The translations under genes were made by a program, and so were the position numbers. A model generated the notes under the pieces. It searched no databases. It was not told where the DNA came from and saw nothing but the letters and a program-made list of their open reading frames with translations. Shown here piece by piece: positions 26,369 to 35,628 of a DNA stretch of 64,000 nucleotides (the first letter of the stretch is position 1; each line of letters starts with the position of its first letter). The stretch comes from Streptomyces sp. WAC05374 (GTDB taxonomy: Bacteria > Actinomycetota > Actinomycetes > Streptomycetales > Streptomycetaceae), in contig NZ_SMNQ01000012.1 of assembly GCF_004353505.1 (NCBI RefSeq), positions 1 through 64,000 of the forward strand, given 5' to 3'.

Positions 26369-27487
26369 GTGACCACCGCCCAAGTGGGCGGGCACGCCGC
26401 GCTCGTAGAGAGCCTCTACGGGCGCGGTCTGCTCGACGAGACATGGCGCGCCGTCTGGCACGCCGTCCCCCGCGCACCCTTCATCCCCCGTCAGGCATGG
26501 CGGCAGGGCCCGACGACGTGTGAGCCGCTCACCACCGAGGCCGAGCGGCTAGCCCTGATCCATTCCGACGAGCCGGTCGTCATCCAGATCGACGACGGTG
26601 AGCCGGACGGCCCCGGTATCGCCACCTCGTCCAACAGCCAGCCGAGCATGGTCGCCCGCATGCTCCGTCTGCTGGAAGTCGAATCCGGACAGCGCGTGTT
26701 GGAGATCGGCACCGCGTCCGGGTACGTCGCCGCGCTGCTCTCCCGCCGCCTCGGCGACTCGGCGGTGTACAGCGTCGAGGTCGACCCCGGCCTGGCACAC
26801 CACGCGGCCGCCGTTCTCCGCGCGGCCGGGTACCGGCCCAACCTCGCGTGCGCGGACGGCGAGTGGGGCCGGCCCGACCAGGCCCCGTTCGACCGCATCA
26901 TCGCCACGTGCGCGCTCCGGACGGTCCCGCACTCGCTGGTGCAGCAGCTCGTCCCGAACGGCGTCCTTGTCGCACCGGTCGCCCGCGACTTCTGGAGCGG
27001 CGCCGTCGTCCAGCTCACCACCGACGGAAGCGGCATCGCGGCCGGCCGGTTCCAGGGCGGCGCGTCGTACATGCCGATGCGCTCCCACCGGTCGGCCGAC
27101 CCTCTGCCGGTTGACCAGTCGTCGTGCCGGGCCACCCCGACGAGCGTCGACCCGCGCGAGCTGCTGACGCTCGGGTTCGCGCTCTACGCGGGCGCTCGCC
27201 TGCCGGCGGTGCGCATGGTGCATGCTGACCGGAATGACGGCGCCCAGGTCTGGTTGCAGGACCAGGACGGTTGCGCGGCGACCGCCGTCACCGGCGAGAG
27301 CTCACATGAGTACGGGGCCCGCAGCCTGTGGCGCGAAGTGGAGCGGGTCCATCAGGAGTACATCGCCCTCGGCTCGCCCGAGGCCCGCGACTTCGGGCTG
27401 ACGGTCACGGCCCGCGGCCATCAGGTGTGGCTGCACCACCCCGAGCGGATCATCGAGCCCGCACCGGTGCGCGCGCCCGCCCATTGA
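26369..27487 (+). CDS. Protein-L-isoaspartate O-methyltransferase homologue
   Basis: 372 residues from a GTG at 26369. SAM-dependent methyltransferase of the PIMT family: IATSSNSQPSMVARMLRLL corresponds to the substrate loop before motif I, RVLEIGTASGYVAALLS is the SAM-binding motif I, and YSVEVDPGL supplies the acidic ribose-binding residue. FDRIIATCALRTVPHSLV and NGVLVAPVA complete the core. A C-terminal extension of about 150 residues goes beyond the usual 210-residue repair enzyme. Such extended PIMTs act as RiPP maturases, methylating Asp so that it cyclises to aspartimide. The 42-residue Asp-Gly peptide ORF immediately upstream fits this, although general protein repair remains possible. 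Confidence 0.82.
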   Translation: MTTAQVGGHAALVESLYGRGLLDETWRAVWHAVPRAPFIPRQAWRQGPTTCEPLTTEAERLALIHSDEPVVIQIDDGEPDGPGIATSSNSQPSMVARMLRLLEVESGQRVLEIGTASGYVAALLSRRLGDSAVYSVEVDPGLAHHAAAVLRAAGYRPNLACADGEWGRPDQAPFDRIIATCALRTVPHSLVQQLVPNGVLVAPVARDFWSGAVVQLTTDGSGIAAGRFQGGASYMPMRSHRSADPLPVDQSSCRATPTSVDPRELLTLGFALYAGARLPAVRMVHADRNDGAQVWLQDQDGCAATAVTGESSHEYGARSLWREVERVHQEYIALGSPEARDFGLTVTARGHQVWLHHPERIIEPAPVRAPAH

Positions 27488-27624
27488 GACCGCCCCGGCT
27501 GCCCGGCCCGTCCGCTGCGGCCGGGCGGGTGCCCACCCCGCGCGGAGTCCCGTTGTCAGTGGCGCCGCCTACCGTGGAACACGTCCTTACCCGCGCTGCT
27601 GGCTGCCGCGTGCTGCGGACCGAT

Positions 27625-27658
27625 CGGCCCCGCCCGGAACAGCGCCCGGACGGGGCCG
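27625..27658. terminator. Hairpin between convergent methyltransferase and PucR genes
   Basis: CGGCCCCG-C-CCGG (27625-27637) pairs with CCGG-A-CGGGGCCG (27646-27658) with one internal mismatch. It sits in the 188-base gap between convergent genes, where it can stop both transcripts. Confidence 0.55.
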
Positions 27659-27675
27659 TCAGCGTGCTCGCCCGG

Positions 27676-28710
27676 TCAGTCGCCGAGCAGCCGCCAGGTG
27701 GTGAGCGCGAGCGTGGCCCGCAGCAGTCCGTGCGGCTCGGTGAGTTCGACGCCCAGGGTCCTCGCGATCTGGTCGAGCCGGCGGGCGACGCTGCTGTGGT
27801 GCAGGTGCAGCAGGTCGGCGGCCCTGCGCAGGGAGCCGGTGGCGCAGTAGGCCTCCAGCGTCGCGAGGTCCTCCGGTACGGCCGCGACACGGGCGACGGC
27901 GGCCACGTCGGCGTTGGTCCGCGCGGTGTCCCGGGGCACCTGGGCGAGCAGCGCCAGCGCCCCCAGCTCGCCGTGGTGGACGACCGGTCTGCGGGTGGTG
28001 GTGAAGCGCAGGGCGGTGCGGGCCTGCTCCCAGGAGCGGTCCGGGCCGCCGGCCGCGCCGATGCCCGCGTGGACGCCCGCCGGGAACGCGGCCCGGTCCA
28101 CGGTGGTCGCCAGGAGGACGCCCACGTCGCCGAGCGGTGCCGCCTTCACCGGGCGGGCCGGGCAGATCAGGCCGCCGACCCGGTCCAGGGGCAGCCGGGA
28201 CCGTACGGCGACGACCTGGACCGGCAGGTCGGCGGCGAACCCCAGCAGCCGCAGCGCCCGCGTGCGGGCCGCCTCGTCGGTGCCGGGGCTGATCACCAGC
28301 TCCACGAGCGCGGGGTCGGCCATGGTGGTGCGCTCCGGGCCGTACCGCTCGGCGACCGCCGCGGCGGCGATGGCGAGCCGGTCCAGCAGCACCTCGTCCA
28401 GCGGGACGGGCGGGCCCGGCCGCTCCAGCCACACCGTGCCGATCTCCTCCTCGTCGAGGGTGACCGGCGCGGACGAGGACGCAGGTGACGGCGGCCCGGC
28501 GGCCTCCGCGCCGTCCGGCGCGCAGCGGATCGTGCGCCCCGTGCCGTGGAGGCGGACACCGGCCACGCACTCGGCGAGCCCCGCGGAGGCCCGGGCGAGC
28601 GCCGGAAGATCCACCCGCCGGCGCATCAGCGTGTCGTAGAACATGATGACGCGCAGCGCGCCGTCGACATGTGCGTCGAGCCCCGACAGACGTACGGCAA
28701 GTGCCTCCAT
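27676..28710 (-). CDS. PucR-type helix-turn-helix regulator
   Basis: 344 residues from the ATG at 28710. The C-terminal PucR HTH (LATLEAYCATGSLRRAADLL followed by LHHSSVARRLDQIARTLGVE) is clear. The central part (WEQARTALRFTTTRRP) is the GGDEF-like degenerate region of PucR/CdaR proteins. The N-terminal third is variable. TATGCT (28723-28718 on the minus strand) lies seven bases before the ATG without ribosome site, which suggests a leaderless transcript. It is divergent from the esterase at 28808 with under 100 bases between them, so that gene is its likely target. The ligand is unknown. Confidence 0.82.
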   Translation of the reverse strand: MEALAVRLSGLDAHVDGALRVIMFYDTLMRRRVDLPALARASAGLAECVAGVRLHGTGRTIRCAPDGAEAAGPPSPASSSAPVTLDEEEIGTVWLERPGPPVPLDEVLLDRLAIAAAAVAERYGPERTTMADPALVELVISPGTDEAARTRALRLLGFAADLPVQVVAVRSRLPLDRVGGLICPARPVKAAPLGDVGVLLATTVDRAAFPAGVHAGIGAAGGPDRSWEQARTALRFTTTRRPVVHHGELGALALLAQVPRDTARTNADVAAVARVAAVPEDLATLEAYCATGSLRRAADLLHLHHSSVARRLDQIARTLGVELTEPHGLLRATLALTTWRLLGD

Positions 28711-28807
28711 GCCAGGGAGCATAGGCGCCGATCGGCGCGTGATCCCCCACGGATGCCCGACAGTTGGCGGATGATCGCGGGGGCGGCCCGCCGCGAGGAT
28801 GGCCGGC

Positions 28808-29704
28808 ATGGATCCCGAACTCGAAGCGTTCATCCCGTTCTTCCCGAAGGCCGACCTGGCCGACCCTGCCGCCCAGCGCAAGGGCCTCGCCGGCCTGGCG
28901 GCCAGGGTGCCGCCGCCCGACACCACGGGCATGGAGATCGAGGACCGTACGGTCCCGGGCGACCCCGGCGTGCCGGTGCGGATCTACCGGCCGCACGGCG
29001 CGCGGGGCGCCGTCGTCTGGCTGCACGGCGGCGGATTCGTCATGGGCGACGTGGACACCGAGCACCCCTGGGCCGGGCGCATCGCGGCCGGCTCCGGCGC
29101 CGTGGTGGTGTCCGTGGGCTACCGCCTGGCCCCCGAGCACCCGTTCCCGGCCGCCCTCGAGGACGCCCGTGCCGCGCTGGCCTGGACGGCCGCGCACGCG
29201 GCCGAACTGGGCGTCGACCCCGGGCGGATCGCGGTCGGGGGGCACAGCGCGGGCGGGGGCCTCGCGGCCGCGCTGACGCTGTGGGCGCGCGACCGGCAGG
29301 GGCCGCCGATCTGCTTCCAGCTCCTGAACCAGCCGCAGCTCGACGACCGTCAGGAGAGCTGGTCGGCCCGGAACTTCACCGACACACCGTGGATCGACCG
29401 CGACAAGGTCACCGCGTCGTGGCGGCACTACCTGGGCGGCACACCCGCCACGCCGTACGCCGCTCCCGCACGGGCCGAGGACCTGTCCGGCCTGCCGCCC
29501 GCCCACATCGCCACCGCCGAGCTGTGCCCCAACCGCGACGAGGACATCGCCTACGCGCTGCGCCTCCTCCAGGCGGGCGTCTCGGTGGAGCTGCACCAGT
29601 GGCCCGGCACCTTCCACGGCTCGCAGGCGCTGCTGTCCGCCGGTGTGTCGCAGCGTCAGATCGCCGAGCTCTCCGCGGCCCTGCGCCGCGCCCTGACCGA
29701 CTGA
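28808..29704 (+). CDS. Alpha/beta hydrolase, hormone-sensitive-lipase (HSL) family esterase
   Basis: 298 residues. The oxyanion-hole motif HGGGFVMGD, the nucleophile elbow GGHSAGGGLAAAL (Ser), the acid in CPNRDEDIAYA and the base in PGTFHGSQ give a complete triad. YRLAPEHPFPAALEDA is typical of the HSL branch. It probably hydrolyses short-chain esters in the cytosol; the substrate is unknown. ATG 28799 is an alternative start. GAGGAT lies seven bases before ATG 28808, again with no ribosome site. It is divergent from a PucR regulator and followed 22 bases later by a secreted serine hydrolase, probably in one transcript. Confidence 0.85.
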   Translation: MDPELEAFIPFFPKADLADPAAQRKGLAGLAARVPPPDTTGMEIEDRTVPGDPGVPVRIYRPHGARGAVVWLHGGGFVMGDVDTEHPWAGRIAAGSGAVVVSVGYRLAPEHPFPAALEDARAALAWTAAHAAELGVDPGRIAVGGHSAGGGLAAALTLWARDRQGPPICFQLLNQPQLDDRQESWSARNFTDTPWIDRDKVTASWRHYLGGTPATPYAAPARAEDLSGLPPAHIATAELCPNRDEDIAYALRLLQAGVSVELHQWPGTFHGSQALLSAGVSQRQIAELSAALRRALTD

Positions 29705-29726
29705 ACCGACGAGAGGACCCCGAGCC

Positions 29727-30989
29727 ATGAACACCAGACTGGCCCTCTGCGCGGCCGTCGCCGCACTGACCGTGTGCACGGGCATGGTGGCGCCGCTGCC
29801 CGCGGCCGGCGCGGTGAACGCCGCGCCGGCCGGCGGCACGAGCCCCTCCGAGGGCATCGATCCGGCGGGGCTGGCGTCCGCCCTGGACGCCGTCCACCGG
29901 GCGGGCGTACCGGGGGTGTACGCCCAGGTCCGCGACGGCGACCGGGTGTGGCGCGGCGCCTCCGGTGTGGCGGACCTGGCCACCGGCCGCCCCGTCCGGC
30001 CCGACATGCGGCACCGCGTCGGAAGCATCACCAAGACCTTCACCGCCGCGGCGGTCATGCAGCAGGTCGAGCGGGGCCGTGTCCGGCTCGACGCGCCGAT
30101 CGGCGACTACCTGCCGCACCTGGTGCCCGGGGAGCGCGGCAGGAAGATCACCGTGCGGATGCTGCTCAACCACACCAGCGGCCTGCCCGACTACATCCCC
30201 TACGCCTTCCCGTCCATCCAGGCGTTCCCCTCCCTGCCGGACATGTCGTCCAAGAGCCTGGACGACAACCGGTTCCGGCAGTTCCACCCCGCCGAGCTGA
30301 TCGCGCTGGGGCTCGCCGCCCCGCCCGCCGGCGAGCCGGGAGGCCCCACCGGGGTGTACTCCAACACCAATTACCAGCTCCTCGACCAGCTCCTCGAGAA
30401 GGTGACCGGAACGACCGCCCAGCGGTACATCACCCGCAACGTCATCGAGCGGGCCGGGCTGCGGCACACCGAGTTCCCCTCCGGCACGCGCATCAAGGGC
30501 CCGCACTCACGGATGTACGAGGCCATGTTCGGCGTGATCGACCCGCCGCGCGACTACAGCGTCTACAACATGTCCTGGACGGGCGCGGGCGCCGCCCTGG
30601 TGTCGACCATGGACGACCTCAACCGCTTCTACGCCGAGCTGCTGCGCGGCCGGATCGTGTCCCCGTCGTCGCTGGCCGAGATGCGTCGCGCCGTGCCGGT
30701 CCGCGCCCTGGACGGATCGACCATCCAGTACGGCCTCGGGCTGCACAAGGTCGACATCCCGGGCTGCGGCACCTTCTGGGGCCACGACGGCACGGTCTGG
30801 GGCGCGGGCACGATCTCCCTCACCCGCGACGACGGCCGGCGCCAGATGTCCGTGGCGGTCAACCTCCAGCGGTGGAACAGGGTCGGCCCGGGCGGCGAGC
30901 CGCTCCCCCACCCCATCGACGGCGCGCTGGAGGCGCTGTTCCAGCGGGCGACGTGCGGTGACGGGGGCACCGGGGCCCGGACCGAGTAG
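29727..30989 (+). CDS. Secreted serine hydrolase (class C beta-lactamase/DD-peptidase fold)
   Basis: 420 residues with a signal peptide (LALCAAVAALTVCTGMVAPL, then PAAGA). SxxK appears as SITK in RVGSITKTFTAAAVMQQVE, the Tyr motif as YSNTNYQLLDQLLE, and the third motif as HDG in WGHDGTVWGAGTI, where KTG is replaced as in many esterase- or carboxypeptidase-like members. LLNHTSGLPDYIP is conserved. It acts outside the cytoplasmic membrane. It shares fold but little sequence with the gene at 10570. Lying 22 bases after the esterase, it is likely cotranscribed. Confidence 0.85.
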   Translation: MNTRLALCAAVAALTVCTGMVAPLPAAGAVNAAPAGGTSPSEGIDPAGLASALDAVHRAGVPGVYAQVRDGDRVWRGASGVADLATGRPVRPDMRHRVGSITKTFTAAAVMQQVERGRVRLDAPIGDYLPHLVPGERGRKITVRMLLNHTSGLPDYIPYAFPSIQAFPSLPDMSSKSLDDNRFRQFHPAELIALGLAAPPAGEPGGPTGVYSNTNYQLLDQLLEKVTGTTAQRYITRNVIERAGLRHTEFPSGTRIKGPHSRMYEAMFGVIDPPRDYSVYNMSWTGAGAALVSTMDDLNRFYAELLRGRIVSPSSLAEMRRAVPVRALDGSTIQYGLGLHKVDIPGCGTFWGHDGTVWGAGTISLTRDDGRRQMSVAVNLQRWNRVGPGGEPLPHPIDGALEALFQRATCGDGGTGARTE

Positions 30990-31004
30990 CGTCCTCAGCC
31001 GTAA

Positions 31005-31085
31005 GGACGGGCTTCGTCCCCGGACTGAGGACGGGCCGCGTCCTGAGTGCGAGGACGGGTGGCGTCCTCAGTTGGAGGACGGGTC
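31005..31085. repeat. 24-bp imperfect tandem repeat (about 3.5 units), hairpin-forming
   Basis: GGACGGG recurs at 31005, 31029, 31053 and 31077, exactly 24 bases apart. The first three units continue NNNCGTCC and can fold locally (GGACG..CGTCC). The array lies between convergent genes and runs into the 3' end of the small minus-strand ORF. It may be a compound terminator. There is no spacer diversity of the CRISPR kind. Confidence 0.7.
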
Positions 31086-31229
31086 GATCAGTTTGTCCAG
31101 GGCCCTCCTCACCGCCTCGTACGCCGCCGCCGACATCTCGTCCGTCGCCTGCTGCTCCTGCCGGCGTGCCCAGTCCCGGGTGACCCGGATGCGGCGGAGC
31201 AGTTCGTCCGCGTCCACAACATCTGTCAT
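31068..31229 (-). CDS. Small conserved-looking helical protein, 53 residues
   Basis: MTDVVDADELLRRIRVTRDW onward, a charged helical protein ending DKLIDPSSN. The ATG at 31229 is taken; a GTG 51 bases earlier would add a short, less convincing tail. No domain recognised. Its 3' end lies in the 24-bp repeat array. It is convergent with the serine hydrolase gene and divergent from the amidase at 31347, so it could be a small regulator of the latter. Confidence 0.5.
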   Translation of the reverse strand: MTDVVDADELLRRIRVTRDWARRQEQQATDEMSAAAYEAVRRALDKLIDPSSN

Positions 31230-31346
31230 GCGGGCCGGGTACCCCGGTTTCGCGGAATGGAGCACAGGGGTGTCGGTTACGCAGGGTGGGTAGTACCCGG
31301 ACGGGACGCACCCAGCGTCCCGTCGGCAGCTCCGGAAAGGGGGGCC

Positions 31347-32273
31347 ATGGCGTGGTATCCCGCTGCGACGCGCATGGAGTTGCAGCCCGAGTCGGACGCC
31401 CAGGCGGCGATCCGGCCCACCCAGTTCATCCTGCACAGCATCGCCGCCCCGTGGACCGCGCGCCGGATGTACGAGTACTGGCGTGACTCGACGAACCTGG
31501 AGAGCCACTTCGGGCTCGGGTACGAGGGGGACCTCGGGCAGTACATCGGCACCGAGACCCGCGCGGACGCCAACTACCAGGCGAACCGCCGCCCCGACGG
31601 CACCGGGGCGGTGTCCATCGAGACGGCGTCCAACCTCAAGCACACCGACCCGTGGACCGGCGCGCAGGTCGAGCAGTTGATCCGGCTCGGGGTGTGGCTG
31701 CACCAGCGGCACGGCATCCCGCTGCGGATCTGCCGCAGCGCGTCCGACCCCGGATACGGCTACCACCGGCTGCACGCCGCGTGGTCGAGCGGCGGTACGG
31801 CGTGCCCGGGCGACGCCCGGGTGCGCCAGTTCAAGAACGTCGTCTTCCCGGGGATCGTCGCCCGGGCGAGCGGCTCGCCACAGGAGGAGGACCCCATGCC
31901 CACCGTCATCAACGAGACCCAGGAAGGCGGCCCCGCACTGACGGCGGGAACGTACAAACAGTTGGCCATGGCCAACGACGCGGCACTGCTCCAGGGCCCG
32001 TGCGCCTACTCCGCGACCGCGTACGCCACGGTCAGGGGCCAGGCCGGCACGCGCGTCACCATGCGCTTCCAGGACTATCACCTCACCACCAAGCACCGGT
32101 CGCTCGACCTGCCCATCGACGCGGGCACCATCGGCCCGGACGGCCTGCTGAACGTGGCCGTCACGCGCAACGGGGTGCTGGACCGCGACGAGGTGTTACG
32201 GGTGGAGATCAAGGCCGACCGGGCCGCCAGCGTCGAGTGGCGCGTGCTGCGCGCCCTGCGCTGGTCCTCCTGA
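31347..32273 (+). CDS. N-acetylmuramoyl-L-alanine amidase-like protein (endolysin type), TTA codon
   Basis: 308 residues from the ATG at 31347, preceded by GGAAAGGGGGG. The N-terminal 180 residues look like an amidase_2/PGRP domain: RPTQFILHSI supplies the first zinc His, followed by YEYWRDSTNLESHFGLGY, a Tyr/Asp-rich core, and GYGYHRLHAAWSSGGTACPGD with later His/Cys ligands. The C-terminal 110 residues are beta-rich and could bind wall. There is no signal peptide, as in phage endolysins or cytoplasmic lysis proteins. Codon 284 is TTA (32196-32198), implying bldA-dependent, late expression. The phage-like architecture suggests an acquired gene. Confidence 0.72.
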   Translation: MAWYPAATRMELQPESDAQAAIRPTQFILHSIAAPWTARRMYEYWRDSTNLESHFGLGYEGDLGQYIGTETRADANYQANRRPDGTGAVSIETASNLKHTDPWTGAQVEQLIRLGVWLHQRHGIPLRICRSASDPGYGYHRLHAAWSSGGTACPGDARVRQFKNVVFPGIVARASGSPQEEDPMPTVINETQEGGPALTAGTYKQLAMANDAALLQGPCAYSATAYATVRGQAGTRVTMRFQDYHLTTKHRSLDLPIDAGTIGPDGLLNVAVTRNGVLDRDEVLRVEIKADRAASVEWRVLRALRWSS

Positions 32274-32344
32274 GGGCGGCGCGACGCGCGGCGGCCCCCG
32301 TCCCGGGACTTCTCCGGTACGGGGGCCGCTTCACGAGGGCGGGA

Positions 32345-34129
<1,785 letters not shown>

Positions 34130-34187
34130 GGGTGCTCCTGCTTCGGCCGGCGGATTCGGGCTCTGTCGCGCCACCTGAGAGCTTCGA

Positions 34188-34223
34188 TTCCGTAATGCGG
34201 AAGTATAGTTCTGCTATACGGAA
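34188..34223 (-). promoter_or_regulatory. gcl control region with paired TTCC-N7-GGAA operators
   Basis: The perfect box TTCCGTAATGCGGAA (34188-34202) and the imperfect TTCTGCTATACGGAA (34209-34223) are 21 bp apart centre to centre. Read in the direction of gcl, the order is imperfect box, six bases, perfect box, just as before hyi. A good -10, TATACT (34207-34202 on the minus strand), lies between them. Repressor binding to both would block transcription. Confidence 0.7.
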
Positions 34224-34326
34224 GCAATCTAAGGTGTGTGAGAGATGCAGTCAAGGGATGGCCGAACTCCGTCCCCGAGCGGCCGCCCTTGGTGGACGAT
34301 GGATGGCGTGAAGAAGGGGGTCCTTC

Positions 34327-35601
34327 GTGGGAGAGAACGTCCCGGTGCGCTGCCCGGCCTGCCGCCGTACGCACGCGTACGCACCGCCCGTCTACCCGTG
34401 CCCGTGCGGTGTGCCCGTCGTCCCGCCGCTGCTCAGGGGCGCTCCCGCCGAGCCGATCACCCACCGCACCTGGACCGATGAGTGGGTCACGGTCCGCTGC
34501 ACGGCCTGCGGGCGCCGGGACCAGTGGCCGCAGCCCGAGCTGGGCTGCCCGTGCGGCACGGTGCTGCGCGTCGCGGTACGGCCGGTGACCGTCGTACCGC
34601 CGCAGCCGGCCCCGGGGCCCACCACCCGGTCCGCGCCGTCCGGCCCTGCGGCGTCCGGTTCCGCGCCGTTCAGTCCGGCGGCTTCCGGTCCTGTGCCGTC
34701 CGGTCCTGTGCCGTCCGGTCCTGTGCCGTCCGGTCCTGTGCCGTCCGGTCCTGTGCCGTCCGGGTCCGCGCCGTCCGGTTCCGCGCCGTCCGGCCCTGCG
34801 CCGTCCGGGGATACCGCGCCGGGGTCCTCCGGTAGCCGGACCTCCGCGCCGGACGCCGCCGATCCGGATCCCGCGGCGCCCGGGCACGCGGCGCCCGGGA
34901 CCGAGGCGTCCGGCACCGAGGCGTCCGCGCCTTCCGCGCCAGGGTCCTCCGCGCCCGGTTCTTCCCCGCACGGCTCCCCCACGCCCGAGTCTCCCGCACC
35001 AGGGCCCTCCGCCCCCGGCACTCCGGCGCCCGGCTCCCCCACATCCGGCACCCCCACACCCGGCTCCTCCGCCCCCAACTCCCCCGGGGCCGCCGGGGGC
35101 GGGCCGGTGGGGCCGCCGCCCGGGGCGACCGCGTCGACGACCGGGGTCTCGACGGCGCCCTCCCAGCCGCCGCTGCCGCGCGCGGCCGCGGTGCGGCGCC
35201 CCTCGTTCCGGCCCGTGACCATCCGCACCGCCCGCGACGCGGTCACCGCCGCCGCGCTCTACCTGCGCTGGCTCGGCTTCCGCGACGTCGTCCAGCCCGA
35301 GGACACCTCGGGCGCGCCCTACGGGCCGGGCTCCGGGTTCGGCATCGAACTGCGCGGCCCTGGTCTGGTCGCCCAGGTCGATCCGACCACCCGGCCCACC
35401 TCCCTGCGCGCCGTGGAGTGCCTGTGGCTGACCGGCCTCGCCGCCTCGGTGACCAGCGTGTCGTTCTCCCTGGCCGGGTACGAGGAGAAGGCCCGCGCCC
35501 GCGCCGACCGGCTGCGGCTGCCGCTGTTCGTCATGGACCTCACCGGCACGCCGCAGCCTCTCAACGGCGCCGCGGACGAGCTCGTCGCCCGGGGCGTGTG
35601 A
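34327..35601 (+). CDS. Zinc-ribbon protein with Ser/Pro/Gly repeat linker and endonuclease-like C-terminus
   Basis: 424 residues from a GTG at 34327, with an AAGGGGG site upstream. Residues 1-80 hold two zinc-ribbon-like Cys sets (CPACRRTH to CPCG, and CTACGRRD to CPCG). Residues 95-285 are a low-complexity Ser/Pro/Gly/Ala linker with a run of five PSGPV-type pentapeptides. The C-terminal 125 residues resemble the Mrr/restriction-endonuclease fold: AALYLRWLGFRDV, then GIELRGPGLVAQVD, where the usual catalytic Lys after Gln-Val is Asp, then an alpha/beta tail (LFVMDLTG). So it is probably a nucleic-acid-binding protein with a degenerate nuclease core. No partner gene is evident. Confidence 0.6.
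   Translation: MGENVPVRCPACRRTHAYAPPVYPCPCGVPVVPPLLRGAPAEPITHRTWTDEWVTVRCTACGRRDQWPQPELGCPCGTVLRVAVRPVTVVPPQPAPGPTTRSAPSGPAASGSAPFSPAASGPVPSGPVPSGPVPSGPVPSGPVPSGSAPSGSAPSGPAPSGDTAPGSSGSRTSAPDAADPDPAAPGHAAPGTEASGTEASAPSAPGSSAPGSSPHGSPTPESPAPGPSAPGTPAPGSPTSGTPTPGSSAPNSPGAAGGGPVGPPPGATASTTGVSTAPSQPPLPRAAAVRRPSFRPVTIRTARDAVTAAALYLRWLGFRDVVQPEDTSGAPYGPGSGFGIELRGPGLVAQVDPTTRPTSLRAVECLWLTGLAASVTSVSFSLAGYEEKARARADRLRLPLFVMDLTGTPQPLNGAADELVARGV
34681..34803 (+). repeat. 15-bp coding tandem repeat (CCGTCCGGTCCTGTG type)
   Basis: Five nearly identical 15-base units, CCGTCCGGTCCTGTG, plus flanking diverged units encode the PSGPV/PSGSA pentapeptides of the linker. Such arrays change copy number by slippage, so linker length probably varies between strains. 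Confidence 0.8.
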
Positions 35602-35628
35602 CCACCGGGCGCCGGGCGCCCGCGAGGG

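Noticed and set aside
31005..31085. 24-bp repeat considered as CRISPR or attachment site
   Set aside because: No spacers, no cas genes, and no tRNA or integrase nearby.
34681..34803. 15-bp tandem repeat considered as CRISPR
   Set aside because: Units are contiguous without spacers and encode an in-frame pentapeptide linker.
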